Origin: an uncultured Candidatus Melainabacteria bacterium | GTDB lineage: Bacteria; Cyanobacteriota; Vampirovibrionia; Gastranaerophilales; Gastranaerophilaceae | DNA: 64,000 bases | Assembly (NCBI GenBank): GCA_934692485.1 | Contig: CAKUTX010000007.1 | Location: 8,837-72,836 of the forward strand | Direction: 5' to 3' | Shown here: positions 26,381 to 35,356 of the stretch, in pieces | Position numbering within the stretch: position 1 is the first letter of the stretch | Layout of the letters: each line of letters starts with the position of its first letter | Program-made: the position numbers and the translations under genes | Notes under the pieces: model-generated | The model's input: the letters and a program-made list of their open reading frames with translations, nothing else | Told to the model about the DNA's origin: nothing | Database searches by the model: none

Positions 26381-27388
26381 ATGTGCAACCCTATTCAACC
26401 ACTAAATATGATGTTAATGTTGCAATCAGGAATGAATTTTGGATTTAATCCAATGCTTTCTTACATGAATTCAATAATGCCAAGCAGCCAAAACTTTTAT
26501 CCAGGCTACTATAATTTTAGTAGAAACCCTAATGAAGGAGCAGGAAATTCTGCACCATCAACAAATTCAACAAGTGGTGATAAGCTTACGGATGCTCAAA
26601 ACGCAATGAATAAACTCGGATTTAATTCAGCAAGTGGTTATACTGTTTCGCAAACATCGGAGGGTAAACTTATTTATACTTACGATAAAGACGGAAAAAG
26701 TTATGTTGCAAATTCTCTACCAGAACTTATAATACAAATGAATTCATCTTCAAAAGTAAATGACTCCGCAGAACCTGAATCTAGACTTGTTACTGCAGAT
26801 GACAATGATGAAAATGTAAAAAATGAAAAGGAAGAAAAAAACGACGAAATAGAAAAGGAAGATGATGACAAGACCAAAGTTGACAATGATGAAAAAATTG
26901 AAAAAGATGATACCGCAAATAAAAAATCTGAAGTAAAAAAATCTGAAGTAGAAAAACAAAAAAATGAAAAGCCTAAGAGCAAATATAAAAATATAAAACT
27001 TAACAATAAATATGAAGTCCGTTATGACGAAAAAGGAACTCCAAGCTATTATGATAATAAGGGAAATCAAATTAAGGGAGTAGAATTTTTAAAGAGCGCT
27101 CCAAATACATATTTCGCAACTGAGAAGAATTACACAATGGAAAATATAGTTCAAACTCTTCAAGAATATGATAAACGCAAAGGTAATAACGGAATACATA
27201 CTATACAATGTTACAAAAACAATGATGGAATATTTACAATAACAGTAACTTACAAAGGAAACGGATTTTCTGGCTACAACTCTCAAACTGTCACCTATGA
27301 CACTTCAAAAACTGGAGGAATAATTCATCGCAATATAAAAGACATATATAAAGCAATAATGGATAGTTATAACAAACATTGGATATAA
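26381..27388 (+). CDS. Lineage-specific Met/Asn-rich protein 2
   Basis: A 335-residue protein in three parts. The N-terminus is rich in Met, Asn and aromatic residues (MMLMLQSGMNFGFNPMLSYM). A very acidic/lysine-rich linker follows (about 145-200, with repeated KKSEV units). The C-terminal domain contains YEVRYDEKGTPSYYDNKGNQ, which resembles YSVKQDHQGKYHYYDEKNKE in the downstream gene. It begins 18 bases after the preceding gene, with AAGGAG as ribosome binding site, so the two are cotranscribed. A terminator follows. Function unknown. Confidence 0.6.
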   Translation: MCNPIQPLNMMLMLQSGMNFGFNPMLSYMNSIMPSSQNFYPGYYNFSRNPNEGAGNSAPSTNSTSGDKLTDAQNAMNKLGFNSASGYTVSQTSEGKLIYTYDKDGKSYVANSLPELIIQMNSSSKVNDSAEPESRLVTADDNDENVKNEKEEKNDEIEKEDDDKTKVDNDEKIEKDDTANKKSEVKKSEVEKQKNEKPKSKYKNIKLNNKYEVRYDEKGTPSYYDNKGNQIKGVEFLKSAPNTYFATEKNYTMENIVQTLQEYDKRKGNNGIHTIQCYKNNDGIFTITVTYKGNGFSGYNSQTVTYDTSKTGGIIHRNIKDIYKAIMDSYNKHWI

Positions 27389-27393
27389 AAAAC

Positions 27394-27421
27394 GAGCACT
27401 TGAATAAAGTGCTCATTTTTT
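27394..27421 (+). terminator. Terminator after lineage protein 2
   Basis: GAGCACTT/AAGTGCTC with a 5-base loop and a T6 run. Confidence 0.92.
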
Positions 27422-27501
27422 GGGTATATATATTACAGATATACTTGTTATTAAGTTTTGTAACAAGATGAATAAAATTAAGCAATATATAACTCATTAT
27501 A

Positions 27502-27518
27502 TACTTTATATATATAAG
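27502..27518 (+). promoter_or_regulatory. Second copy of the TACTTTATATATATAAG element
   Basis: Identical over 17 bases to the copy at 25322-25338 and placed 22 bases before the start codon. It follows the terminator, so the gene at 27541 has its own promoter. Confidence 0.5.
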
Positions 27519-27540
27519 AGCGTAAATAAAGGACACGATC

Positions 27541-28629
27541 ATGAGCATGAGAGCAAATGGCAATTATACAGTTACAGGCTGGGCCGGAAGCGGTAGACGA
27601 CCGATTTCGAATAGTCTTAAAGCTTCGCAATTCCGAGGAATGGGATATGCAAGTGTTTTCTCAAGGCCCGAAAAAGAAACTATAATTAATAATTACTATG
27701 GAACAGGCTATCAATATGATTGTTGTTGCGAAAATAATGACGATGGAATGTCACCTTTGACAAAATTGTTGTTCGGTTTAGGTATTGGCACTAATTTCTT
27801 AGGAACTCTATTAGGCTTAATCAAAGGTGGCGGCGACAAAACCGAAGGAGCTGGTGACTCTGGAAAGACAAAAGAAACTAAACAAACAGAAGAAAAGGAA
27901 ACTCCTAAGGCAGAAGAAAAGAAAACTGAAGAAAAGAAAGCAGAAGAAAAGAAAGAAGAAGTAAAACCTACACAAGAACTTAAGGATGGTTCTGTAGTCA
28001 GCGCAATTGATGATAAGCTAGGTTCAAGCTCAAAAATTTCCGGAACTGTAACAAATAATGCAGATGGCACAGTAAGCATTAAAGACGTAATAAATACATA
28101 TACATACAAAAAAACTGGCACAAAAATATATAATGGCAAAGAATATCCTGTATATTCATTACAGGGCGCAACAAATAATGCAACAGGAAAAGCCCAAAAT
28201 ACAACACAACAAGAATATATATTAATTGACGGACAATTAAAACAACCGGCAGATTTAGACTTAGCAGGTACTGGCACAGGCAGTATTGCAAAAGGAGCTG
28301 CAAATTCTCAAACTCGCGTCGGGGGGGGGGCAACTCAAAAAGCCGATTCAACCGATAAAAGCGAAAAAAGCGAAAAAAGTAAAAGTTCTGCAAAAGCTAA
28401 TAATAAGCCTAAAATTGCTCAATGGAAAGCAACATATACGGTAACAACAAAAAGTGGACGAAAATATTCTGTAAAACAAGATCATCAAGGCAAGTATCAT
28501 TATTATGATGAAAAGAATAAAGAAATGGATGAAGCAACATTTAAGTCTAAAACAGGTATAGAAAACGGAGAGGCTGTTGCAAATAAAGCTAAAATGAGAA
28601 AAGCTTATCAACAATCACAAAAAAAATAA
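27541..28629 (+). CDS. Lineage-specific protein 3 with in-frame G10 tract (candidate phase-variable)
   Basis: A 362-residue protein. The N-terminus is Gly/Tyr-rich (ETIINNYYGTG, then a CCC cluster in YDCCCENND), followed by a hydrophobic segment (LTKLLFGLGIGTNFLGTLLG, about 77-96), a repetitive Lys/Glu linker (EEKKTEEKKAEEKKEE), a middle domain, and a basic C-terminal domain (KATYTVTTKSGRKYSVKQ, then KYHYYDEKNKE) related to that of the upstream protein. Ten consecutive G (28321-28330) encode V-GGG-A at about residue 263. Loss of one G leads to a stop 37 codons on, and gain of one G to a stop after about nine codons, so slippage would remove the C-terminal domain. AAAGGA is the ribosome binding site. 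Confidence 0.65.
   Translation: MSMRANGNYTVTGWAGSGRRPISNSLKASQFRGMGYASVFSRPEKETIINNYYGTGYQYDCCCENNDDGMSPLTKLLFGLGIGTNFLGTLLGLIKGGGDKTEGAGDSGKTKETKQTEEKETPKAEEKKTEEKKAEEKKEEVKPTQELKDGSVVSAIDDKLGSSSKISGTVTNNADGTVSIKDVINTYTYKKTGTKIYNGKEYPVYSLQGATNNATGKAQNTTQQEYILIDGQLKQPADLDLAGTGTGSIAKGAANSQTRVGGGATQKADSTDKSEKSEKSKSSAKANNKPKIAQWKATYTVTTKSGRKYSVKQDHQGKYHYYDEKNKEMDEATFKSKTGIENGEAVANKAKMRKAYQQSQKK
28321..28330. repeat. Homopolymeric G10 tract inside a coding sequence
   Basis: Ten G in a row, preceded by C, in very AT-rich coding DNA. Such tracts are classic slipped-strand mispairing sites. Confidence 0.9.
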
Positions 28630-28631
28630 AG

Positions 28632-28658
28632 AGTCGAAATTATAATTTCGACTTTTTT
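28632..28658 (+). terminator. Terminator after lineage protein 3
   Basis: AGTCGAAATT/AATTTCGACT, followed by a T run. Confidence 0.88.
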
Positions 28659-28755
28659 GTTTGTTAAATAGTTAATTAAACATTAATTTCAATGACTTTT
28701 TCTAAAATAGCGTTAAAATATAATTATAAGATTTTAGTTAAAGGAGTTGAGGTTT

Positions 28756-31356
28756 ATGCCTGATTTTGAAAAATTTACAAACTATTCGCAAGAGATATTA
28801 AATTCAGCCGGCGCTGTTATGCAACAGCATAAAAATTCCGAATTACAACCAGCACATATTATGCTTGCAATGATTAAAGCGGACGGGATTGTTAGGGATT
28901 ATTTAACAGAATTAAAACTTTTGAACCAAAATTTTGTTAATAAAATAACTCAAATCGTTAACAATTATCCGACAATTTCTGGTCCACCATCAGGGCAGGT
29001 GTTTTTATCAACAGAAACTTATAAATTATTAGATTTAGCTTCTCAACAAGCAGAAGAATTAAAAGATGAGTTTATAAGCGTCGAAGATATTTTACTTGCC
29101 ATGACAAAACTTGACGGAAGTGAAATACAAACTGTTTTAAAAACTTATGGAACAGATTTTAACAAAATTTTAAATGTAATGAAAAAAATTAGAGGGAATA
29201 AAAAAGTGGATAACAAAAATGCAGAAGAAAATATGAAAGCGTTGGAAAAATTTTCAACAGACTTAACAGCGCTTGCAAGAAAGGGTAAGCTAGACCCTGT
29301 TATAGGGAGAGATGAAGAAGTCAGACGTATAATTCAAGTTTTAAACAGAAGAACAAAAAACAATCCTGTCCTAATCGGAGAACCAGGAGTAGGTAAAACA
29401 GCTATAGTTGAGGGTTTAGCTCAACGAATAGTTAGAGGAGATGTTCCTGAAAGTTTGAAGGATGTAAAGCTTGTATCTCTTGACATGGGCGCGCTGGTAG
29501 CCGGAGCAAAATTTAGAGGTGAATTTGAAGAACGATTGAAAGCTGTATTAAAAGAGGTTGAAAACTCAAACGGCGAAATTGTTATGTTCATTGATGAATT
29601 ACACACTGTTGTTGGCGCAGGAGCAACAGAAGGCTCTATGGATGCCGGAAACCTCCTTAAACCGATGCTTGCACGTGGTGTTTTGAGAACAATAGGTGCT
29701 ACAACGGTTAATGAATACCGTAAATATATAGAAAAAGATCCGGCTTTAGAAAGACGTTTTCAACCTGTACTAGTCGGAGAACCATCAGTTGAAGATACTA
29801 TTTCAATTTTACGTGGACTTAAAGAAAAATATGAAGTTCACCATGGAATAAGAATTCTTGACAGCGCGTTGATTGCAGCTGCCAAACTTTCTGACAGATA
29901 CATAACTGACAGATTTTTACCCGATAAAGCTATAGATTTGATTGATGAAGCTGCTTCTTCTTTGCGTATTGAAATCGATTCTATGCCTGAAGAAATTGAC
30001 AAAATGATGCGTCAAAAAATTCAGTTTGAAATTGAACGTGAAGCGTTGAAAAAAGAAGATGATGACGATGCAAAAAACAAAGTTGCAGATTTAACAAAAC
30101 AAATTAACGAACTTGAAGGAAAAATTAATAAATTAAAAGTTCAGTGGGAACAAGAAAAAGCATCCATAACTGGTGAGGCCGGAATAAAAGAAGAAATCGA
30201 AAAAGTTAAAACCAAAATTGATGAAGCAGAACGCAATACTGATTTGCAAACAGCTGCAGAACTCAAATACGGAAAGCTTCTTGAACTTGAAAAACAATTA
30301 AAAGCCGTGCAAAACAAAGAAAAATCAGATAACAAACTTCTTAAAGAAGAAATTACAGATGATGATATTGCAAATGTAGTTAGCAAATGGACCGGAATTC
30401 CAGTAACAAAACTTGTCGAAAGCGAAAAACATAAATTGCTTAACATGGAAGATATTTTGCATAAACGTTTAGTAGGACAAGAAGAAGCTGTAGACACTGT
30501 CGCAGATGCCATCAGACGAGCTCGTTCTGGATTAAAAGACCCAAAACGACCAATAGGCACATTTTTATTTTTAGGTCCGACAGGTGTCGGCAAAACAGAA
30601 CTTGCTAAGTCTTTGGCAGAATTCATGTTTAATGACGAAGATGCATTGATTAGAATTGATATGTCTGAATATATGGAAAAACACAACGTTTCAAGACTTG
30701 TCGGAGCTCCTCCGGGATATGTCGGATACGATGAAGGCGGACAACTAACAGAAGCAGTTAGACGAAAACCATATTCTGTTGTGTTGTTTGATGAAATTGA
30801 AAAAGCCCATCCGGATGTATTCAATATCATGTTACAAATATTTGATGATGGTCGTTTGACAGATAGCAAAGGTAGAACAGTTGATTTTAAAAACACTTTA
30901 ATCATAATGACTTCAAATATCGGAAGTGACATCATTCTTGAAAATACGTTGAATTCTTTGGGCAACCCTCAAAGTTTTGACGACACAAAAGAAAAAGTCT
31001 TAGAAGTATTAAGAAGTCGCTTCAAACCTGAATTCTTAAACAGAATAGATGAGACAATTTTCTTTAAAGCTCTAAATATGCAAGATTTGACAAAAATTGT
31101 TGATATTCAAATGGATTACCTAAGAAGATTGCTAAAAGAGCAAGAACTTGATTTTGAAATCACCACAGAAGCAAAAGAATTTCTTGCAACTAGAGGATTT
31201 AACCCAGTTTATGGTGCAAGACCATTAAAAAGAGTTATTCGACAATTGATTGAAAATCCGTTATCAAAAGAAATTCTTGCACAAAAATTCTTGCGAGGCG
31301 ATAAAATCGTAATTGATTTGAACAATGATGAAATAATATTTAGAAAAGCAGAATAA
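28756..31356 (+). CDS. clpB: ATP-dependent disaggregase ClpB
   Basis: An 866-residue Hsp100 chaperone that rescues aggregated proteins with DnaK. Domains in order: Clp N domain (about 1-145), AAA1 with Walker A GEPGVGKT (about 208) and Walker B VMFIDELH, the coiled-coil M domain (about 400-530), which distinguishes ClpB from ClpA, AAA2 with Walker [10 protein letters not shown] (about 607) and Walker [14 protein letters not shown], and the small C-terminal domain. No ClpP-binding loop is seen. The start at 28756 has AAGGAG 9 bases upstream; a TTG three codons earlier is less likely. No CIRCE element is visible in the 125 bases upstream. Confidence 0.95.
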   Translation: MPDFEKFTNYSQEILNSAGAVMQQHKNSELQPAHIMLAMIKADGIVRDYLTELKLLNQNFVNKITQIVNNYPTISGPPSGQVFLSTETYKLLDLASQQAEELKDEFISVEDILLAMTKLDGSEIQTVLKTYGTDFNKILNVMKKIRGNKKVDNKNAEENMKALEKFSTDLTALARKGKLDPVIGRDEEVRRIIQVLNRRTKNNPVLIGEPGVGKTAIVEGLAQRIVRGDVPESLKDVKLVSLDMGALVAGAKFRGEFEERLKAVLKEVENSNGEIVMFIDELHTVVGAGATEGSMDAGNLLKPMLARGVLRTIGATTVNEYRKYIEKDPALERRFQPVLVGEPSVEDTISILRGLKEKYEVHHGIRILDSALIAAAKLSDRYITDRFLPDKAIDLIDEAASSLRIEIDSMPEEIDKMMRQKIQFEIEREALKKEDDDDAKNKVADLTKQINELEGKINKLKVQWEQEKASITGEAGIKEEIEKVKTKIDEAERNTDLQTAAELKYGKLLELEKQLKAVQNKEKSDNKLLKEEITDDDIANVVSKWTGIPVTKLVESEKHKLLNMEDILHKRLVGQEEAVDTVADAIRRARSGLKDPKRPIGTFLFLGPTGVGKTELAKSLAEFMFNDEDALIRIDMSEYMEKHNVSRLVGAPPGYVGYDEGGQLTEAVRRKPYSVVLFDEIEKAHPDVFNIMLQIFDDGRLTDSKGRTVDFKNTLIIMTSNIGSDIILENTLNSLGNPQSFDDTKEKVLEVLRSRFKPEFLNRIDETIFFKALNMQDLTKIVDIQMDYLRRLLKEQELDFEITTEAKEFLATRGFNPVYGARPLKRVIRQLIENPLSKEILAQKFLRGDKIVIDLNNDEIIFRKAE

Positions 31357-31361
31357 ATTAC

Positions 31362-31389
31362 AACTCCTCCACTAAAAAGTGGGGGAGTT
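31362..31389. terminator. Terminator between convergent clpB and trxB
   Basis: AACTCCTCCAC/GTGGGGGAGTT (one G-U pair) with a 6-base loop. T-rich sequence is modest on both sides, so it may serve both genes. Confidence 0.65.
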
Positions 31390-31411
31390 TCACTTTAAAT
31401 GGAATTTTTTA

Positions 31412-32347
31412 TTAATTTATCGGCATAGAGATGTGGTGCTCAATATATTTTACCGCATAACACGCGCCAATTGCGCCATCTGAAGCAGCCGTTATTACTT
31501 GCCTCAACGGAGTATTGCGAACATCACCAACCGCAAAAACCCCATCTACAGATGTAGCCATAGTATTATCTGTTATTATAAAACCGTTTTTATCCTGTTC
31601 TAATTGGCCTGAAATCATTTCAACGTTTGGGATTATACCAATATATGGAAATACTCCATTAACATGCAACGTTTCAATTTCTCCATTCTTGACATTTTCA
31701 AGCACTAATTTATCAACAAGAGATTGCCCCTGAATTTCTTTAACAATCATATTCCAAACAAATTTGATTTTTGAATTTTTAAAAGCTTTTTCTTGAACGA
31801 TTTTGTCAGCTCTCAATTCATCTCGGCGATGAATTACATAAACCAAATCCACAAACTTAGTCAAATACATAGCTTCTTCTACAGCAGAATTTCCACCACC
31901 AACAACTGCGACAGTTTTGTTTTTATAGAAAGCGCCATCACAAACAGCACAATAACTGACACCTCTACCAACAAATTCTTTTTCGCCCTTCACGCCCAAC
32001 TTCATTGGCTGAGCCCCTGTCGCGATTATAATTGTTTTTGCATTGAATTCATATTCTTTTGTTTTTATGATTTTATTTTTCAAATCAATTTTTTCAAATT
32101 CTTGCATCGTAAATTTCTGAACCCCAAATTTATCCGCATGCTCTTCAAATTTTTCCATTAAATCATAACCGCCAACCACCTGAAACCCAGGGTAGTTTTC
32201 TAATTCTAAATAATTTGAAGGTTGTCCTCCAAACATGTTTATATCGATTATCGCAGTAGATACAGCCCCTCTTGCAGAATAAATTGCAGCAGAAAGACCG
32301 GCCGGCCCTCCTCCTAAAATAACATTATCAAAATTTAATTTTTCCAT
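31412..32347 (-). CDS. trxB: Thioredoxin reductase
   Basis: A 311-residue low-molecular-weight thioredoxin reductase that passes NADPH electrons via FAD to thioredoxin. It has GGGPAGLSAAIYSARG for FAD, the redox-active CAVC (in YCAVCDGAF), VVGGGNSAVEEA for NADPH, and the C-terminal FAVGDVRNTPLRQ. The start at MEKLNFDNVIL is chosen because it aligns with the family and AGGGA/GAGG lie upstream. It begins 4 bases after the preceding secreted-protein gene and ends the minus-strand run. Confidence 0.95.
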   Translation of the reverse strand: MEKLNFDNVILGGGPAGLSAAIYSARGAVSTAIIDINMFGGQPSNYLELENYPGFQVVGGYDLMEKFEEHADKFGVQKFTMQEFEKIDLKNKIIKTKEYEFNAKTIIIATGAQPMKLGVKGEKEFVGRGVSYCAVCDGAFYKNKTVAVVGGGNSAVEEAMYLTKFVDLVYVIHRRDELRADKIVQEKAFKNSKIKFVWNMIVKEIQGQSLVDKLVLENVKNGEIETLHVNGVFPYIGIIPNVEMISGQLEQDKNGFIITDNTMATSVDGVFAVGDVRNTPLRQVITAASDGAIGACYAVKYIEHHISMPIN

Positions 32348-32351
32348 ATCC

Positions 32352-32843
32352 TCATTTCCCTGTAATGCTTGAGCCTGAAATCTTTTCACCAGCAAGTATG
32401 TATATAGCAGTATCTTTACGAATTAAAGAATTATCTCTTACCGAAAAAGTTTCAAGCGTAATATAATTAACACCCGTAAAAGTATCTCCAACAAGCTTTA
32501 AATCAACAGTATCGGTTAACTTTTTATTTCCATCATAATCCCCTGTTTTTGTAAACCTAATCAAATTTCCATCTATATAGTCCAATTTAACAAATGCACT
32601 GGCACCTGTAAAAGGGTTGTTTAAATTAATGACGTCACCTGTTCTTGATAAGTTCCAAAAATCTACCGCTTGTGGTTTAAAATAAGTAGCACCTGACTGC
32701 TTGTCAAGTTTTGCAACAACCCTCCAACTGCCATAAAAAGAATTTGGAACAGAGTCAATTTTTGAAATTCCAGCCTTTAAAGGTTCTGCAAAACAAGAAA
32801 CACCAATTAATAATAAAAAAATTACAAATATTTTTTTTAACAT
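32352..32843 (-). CDS. Secreted hypothetical protein
   Basis: A protein of about 163 residues with a clear signal peptide (MLKKIFVIFLLLIGVSCFA, cut before EPLKAG). The rest looks like a beta-rich extracytoplasmic domain (FYGSWRVVAKLDK, YIDGNLIRFTKTGDYDG). It recalls lipocalin-like or membrane-associated small proteins of this lineage, but I recognise no family. The upstream in-frame ATG at 32852 would add three residues; neither start has a good ribosome binding site, so coupling to the formyltransferase gene is likely. The gap to trxB is only 4 bases. Confidence 0.7.
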   Translation of the reverse strand: MLKKIFVIFLLLIGVSCFAEPLKAGISKIDSVPNSFYGSWRVVAKLDKQSGATYFKPQAVDFWNLSRTGDVINLNNPFTGASAFVKLDYIDGNLIRFTKTGDYDGNKKLTDTVDLKLVGDTFTGVNYITLETFSVRDNSLIRKDTAIYILAGEKISGSSITGK

Positions 32844-32859
32844 ACTTATCATTTAATAA

Positions 32860-33855
32860 TTATACATCAATTTTCAAGTTTTGCATAATCGTTCTTAAGA
32901 ATATTTTTGTAAATGGCTTATTAAAAAATCCGTATAAGTTTACTCCAACCATTTTTAAAGATTTTCCTTCTTTGCACATAACAATAATCGTTCTTGATTT
33001 TATATGCACATTTATTATAGAACCGATTGGAGCAGACTTAATCCCATTTTTTTCTAATATTTTTTTTGTATATTCTTTATCATAAATCTTTAATTTATAT
33101 GGATTTGGAATAATAAATTTGTTTTTATAACTGACATAACACGGCAACCACGGGTGAAAAGCTCGAATTCTAGCATCAATTTCTTCTGCGAATTCTTTTT
33201 CAAAATCAAGCATCATATCAGCAGGTTTTATATTTGGGTAATAACTTGCTTCCACCTCATTTTGCGAAACTGGAATTACCAATCCGTCACCAAGTTTTGA
33301 AATTAATTCGGAACAAATTTTTCGAGCTTCATAAACAGTTCGAATTTTTAACTCTTTTGAAGTATCATTTGGCAAAATCGGAATTTCTTTTTGCTCTAAA
33401 ATTGCGCCACAATCAAGTTTTTCATTCATTAAATGAAATGTTATTCCAGACGTTTTTTCCCTATGTAAAATTGACTGCAAATAAGGATTTGGCCCCCTAT
33501 ATTTTGGCAAAAAAGATGGATGAACGTTCACCGATGCAATAACTGGAGTATTAATAATATCTTTTTTTAACTTTTCCGGCCAAGTACCAACAATAAGAAT
33601 GTCTGCATTTAACTTTAATAATTCTTTTTTGAATTCTTTTGTATTTGCAGAACGCAATTTAATTTCATGAAGTTTCTTTTCCTTAATTAATGTGTAATCG
33701 CATGAGGATTTAAAGAAATCACGTAATAGCAATAAAAAAGATGGGATTTTAGTCCGTTCATAACGCATTACCCCAACTATTTCTGCCCCTGATTTCAGAA
33801 CTCCTTCTATAAGGTTGGCAAGCATATCTCCATGACCGATAATTACAACTTTCAT
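32860..33855 (-). CDS. Formyltransferase-like protein (Fmt/sugar N-formyltransferase superfamily)
   Basis: A 331-residue member of the formyl-THF-dependent transferase superfamily. The catalytic Asn and His lie in SVNVHPSFLPKYRGPNP and the Asp in EKLDCGAILEQ, the same triad as in methionyl-tRNA and UDP-sugar formyltransferases. The C-terminal part contains FHPWLPCYV. The sequence departs from canonical Fmt, so a sugar-amine formyltransferase or related enzyme is as likely. The ATG at 33855 is preceded by GAGGGAG. It sits 21 bases after smpB in the same run. Confidence 0.75.
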   Translation of the reverse strand: MKVVIIGHGDMLANLIEGVLKSGAEIVGVMRYERTKIPSFLLLLRDFFKSSCDYTLIKEKKLHEIKLRSANTKEFKKELLKLNADILIVGTWPEKLKKDIINTPVIASVNVHPSFLPKYRGPNPYLQSILHREKTSGITFHLMNEKLDCGAILEQKEIPILPNDTSKELKIRTVYEARKICSELISKLGDGLVIPVSQNEVEASYYPNIKPADMMLDFEKEFAEEIDARIRAFHPWLPCYVSYKNKFIIPNPYKLKIYDKEYTKKILEKNGIKSAPIGSIINVHIKSRTIIVMCKEGKSLKMVGVNLYGFFNKPFTKIFLRTIMQNLKIDV

Positions 33856-33876
33856 TACAAAAAACTCCCTCAAACA

Positions 33877-34329
33877 CTAATATCTTATTTTTGATGCCCT
33901 ATCCATTTCTCGTTTTTGATCTTTTCTTGCAATATCCTCTCGTTTATCATGAACCTTTTTCCCTTTTGCAAGCCCTATTTCCACTTTTGCAAACCCTTTG
34001 GAAAGAAAAACTTCAAGCGGTACAATCGTATAACTATCTTGTTTTACCTTATTTTGAATTTTTAAAATTTCTTTTTTTGTCATAAGTAGTTTTCTGGTAC
34101 GCTCAGCATCATGATTAAATCTGTTTCCTTGTTCATAAGGAGAAATATGACATTTGTATAGAAAAATCTCATTATCTTCCACTTTGCAAAAACTATCTTT
34201 TAAATTAATCGCATTTTTCCTAATTGATTTTATTTCAGTCCCAGTCAAAACGATACCTGCAACATATTTTTCCAAAATTGTAAAATCATGAAATGCTTTT
34301 CTGTTTGTTGTAATAATTTTTCTATCCAT
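33877..34329 (-). CDS. smpB: SsrA-binding protein SmpB
   Basis: A 150-residue SmpB that delivers tmRNA to stalled ribosomes. Family segments: NRKAFHDFTILEKYVAGIVL, TGTEIKSIR, ISPYEQGNRFNHD, RTRKLLMTKKEI, and the basic tail KGKKVHDKREDIARKDQKRE. The start at 34329 gives the standard length; longer readings upstream add residues overlapping the ABC ATPase gene. The tmRNA gene itself is not in the window. Confidence 0.95.
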   Translation of the reverse strand: MDRKIITTNRKAFHDFTILEKYVAGIVLTGTEIKSIRKNAINLKDSFCKVEDNEIFLYKCHISPYEQGNRFNHDAERTRKLLMTKKEILKIQNKVKQDSYTIVPLEVFLSKGFAKVEIGLAKGKKVHDKREDIARKDQKREMDRASKIRY

Positions 34330-34348
34330 AAACAGATTGTAACACAGA

Positions 34349-35299
34349 TTACTCATAAAGGAAACATCTAACTCTATGCCCACAACCTTTTTCTTGGGGG
34401 ACTGAATTTCTGCATTTTTCCATAACATAAGGACACCTTGTGTGAAACTTACATCCACTTGGCAAATCTACAGGAGAAGGCAAATCTCCTTTTAATACTA
34501 CCTTTTTTTCAATTTTGTTTATTTGTGGGGCGGAAGCTAGCAAAGCTTTAGTATACGGGTGATATGGGGACTTAAAAATATCCGAAGTTTTTCCGTATTC
34601 AACAATTTCCCCGAGATACATGATTGCAACTTTATCTGCCAAATATTCAATTACACTCATATCATGAGTAATTAACAAAAAAGTAAGATTATAATTTTCT
34701 TTCAATTCCTTAATAAGATTTATAACTTGAGCCTGAATACTAACATCTAAAGCGCTCACAGGTTCATCCGCAATTATAAATTCTGGATTAAGCACCAAAG
34801 CTCTTGCAATTGCAATACGCTGTCTTTGGCCTCCAGAAAACTCATGAGGATACAAATACAAGCAATCTTCATCAAGCCCGACAAGTTTTATCTTTTCTTT
34901 TATTGTGTCTAAAATTTCTTTTTTTGACAAATTTGTATTTATTTCTAACGGTTCTTTTAAAATATCAATAATTTTCATCTTAGGATTTAGACTAGCGTAA
35001 GGATTTTGAAAAATCATTTGCGCATGTTTTCTAAACTCTTTTAATTCTTTCTTATTAAATTCAAGAACATTTTTCCCATCAAATTCTATTCGTCCGAATT
35101 TCGCAAATTCCAGATTTAATAGTGCTTTTGCAAGTGTAGATTTTCCACATCCTGATTCACCTGCAATAGCCAATATTTCTCCTTTATTTATAGACAAATC
35201 AACATTATTAACGGCATGAATAATTTTTTTGTCGCCAAATATACCTTTATTTGTATTATATTCTACAGTTAACCCTTTAATATTTATTAAATTTTGCAT
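34349..35299 (-). CDS. Oligopeptide/dipeptide ABC transporter ATPase (OppF/DppF type)
   Basis: A 316-residue ATPase subunit. It has Walker A GESGCGKST, Q-loop IFQNPYASLNP, signature LSGGQRQRIAIARAL, Walker B FIIADEPVSALD, switch His in LLITHDMS, and the oligopeptide-specific C-terminal extension with its Fe-S/Cys cluster (CKFHTRCPYVMEKCRN ... GCGHRVRC). Such importers normally have two permeases, a second ATPase and a binding protein encoded together; here it is alone between mtaB and smpB. Confidence 0.9.
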   Translation of the reverse strand: MQNLINIKGLTVEYNTNKGIFGDKKIIHAVNNVDLSINKGEILAIAGESGCGKSTLAKALLNLEFAKFGRIEFDGKNVLEFNKKELKEFRKHAQMIFQNPYASLNPKMKIIDILKEPLEINTNLSKKEILDTIKEKIKLVGLDEDCLYLYPHEFSGGQRQRIAIARALVLNPEFIIADEPVSALDVSIQAQVINLIKELKENYNLTFLLITHDMSVIEYLADKVAIMYLGEIVEYGKTSDIFKSPYHPYTKALLASAPQINKIEKKVVLKGDLPSPVDLPSGCKFHTRCPYVMEKCRNSVPQEKGCGHRVRCFLYE

Positions 35300-35356
35300 A
35301 TTTAAAGTCTATATTAATTTTCTTAGAATTTCAATTACTCTGCTGTTGAAGGAATA

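Noticed and set aside
27900-27965. CRISPR-like or tandem DNA repeat
   Set aside because: The repeated GAAGAAAAGAAA units encode the Lys/Glu linker of a protein and have no spacers.
27711-28277. Minus-strand frame opposite lineage protein 3
   Set aside because: Its Ser/Phe/Val-rich product mirrors the Lys/Glu repeats of the real gene, and there is no ribosome binding site.
30141-30965. Long minus-strand open frame (274 codons) inside clpB
   Set aside because: It is wholly antisense to highly conserved ClpB domains, and its product is Ser/Cys-rich in the manner of reverse-complement frames of AT-rich genes.
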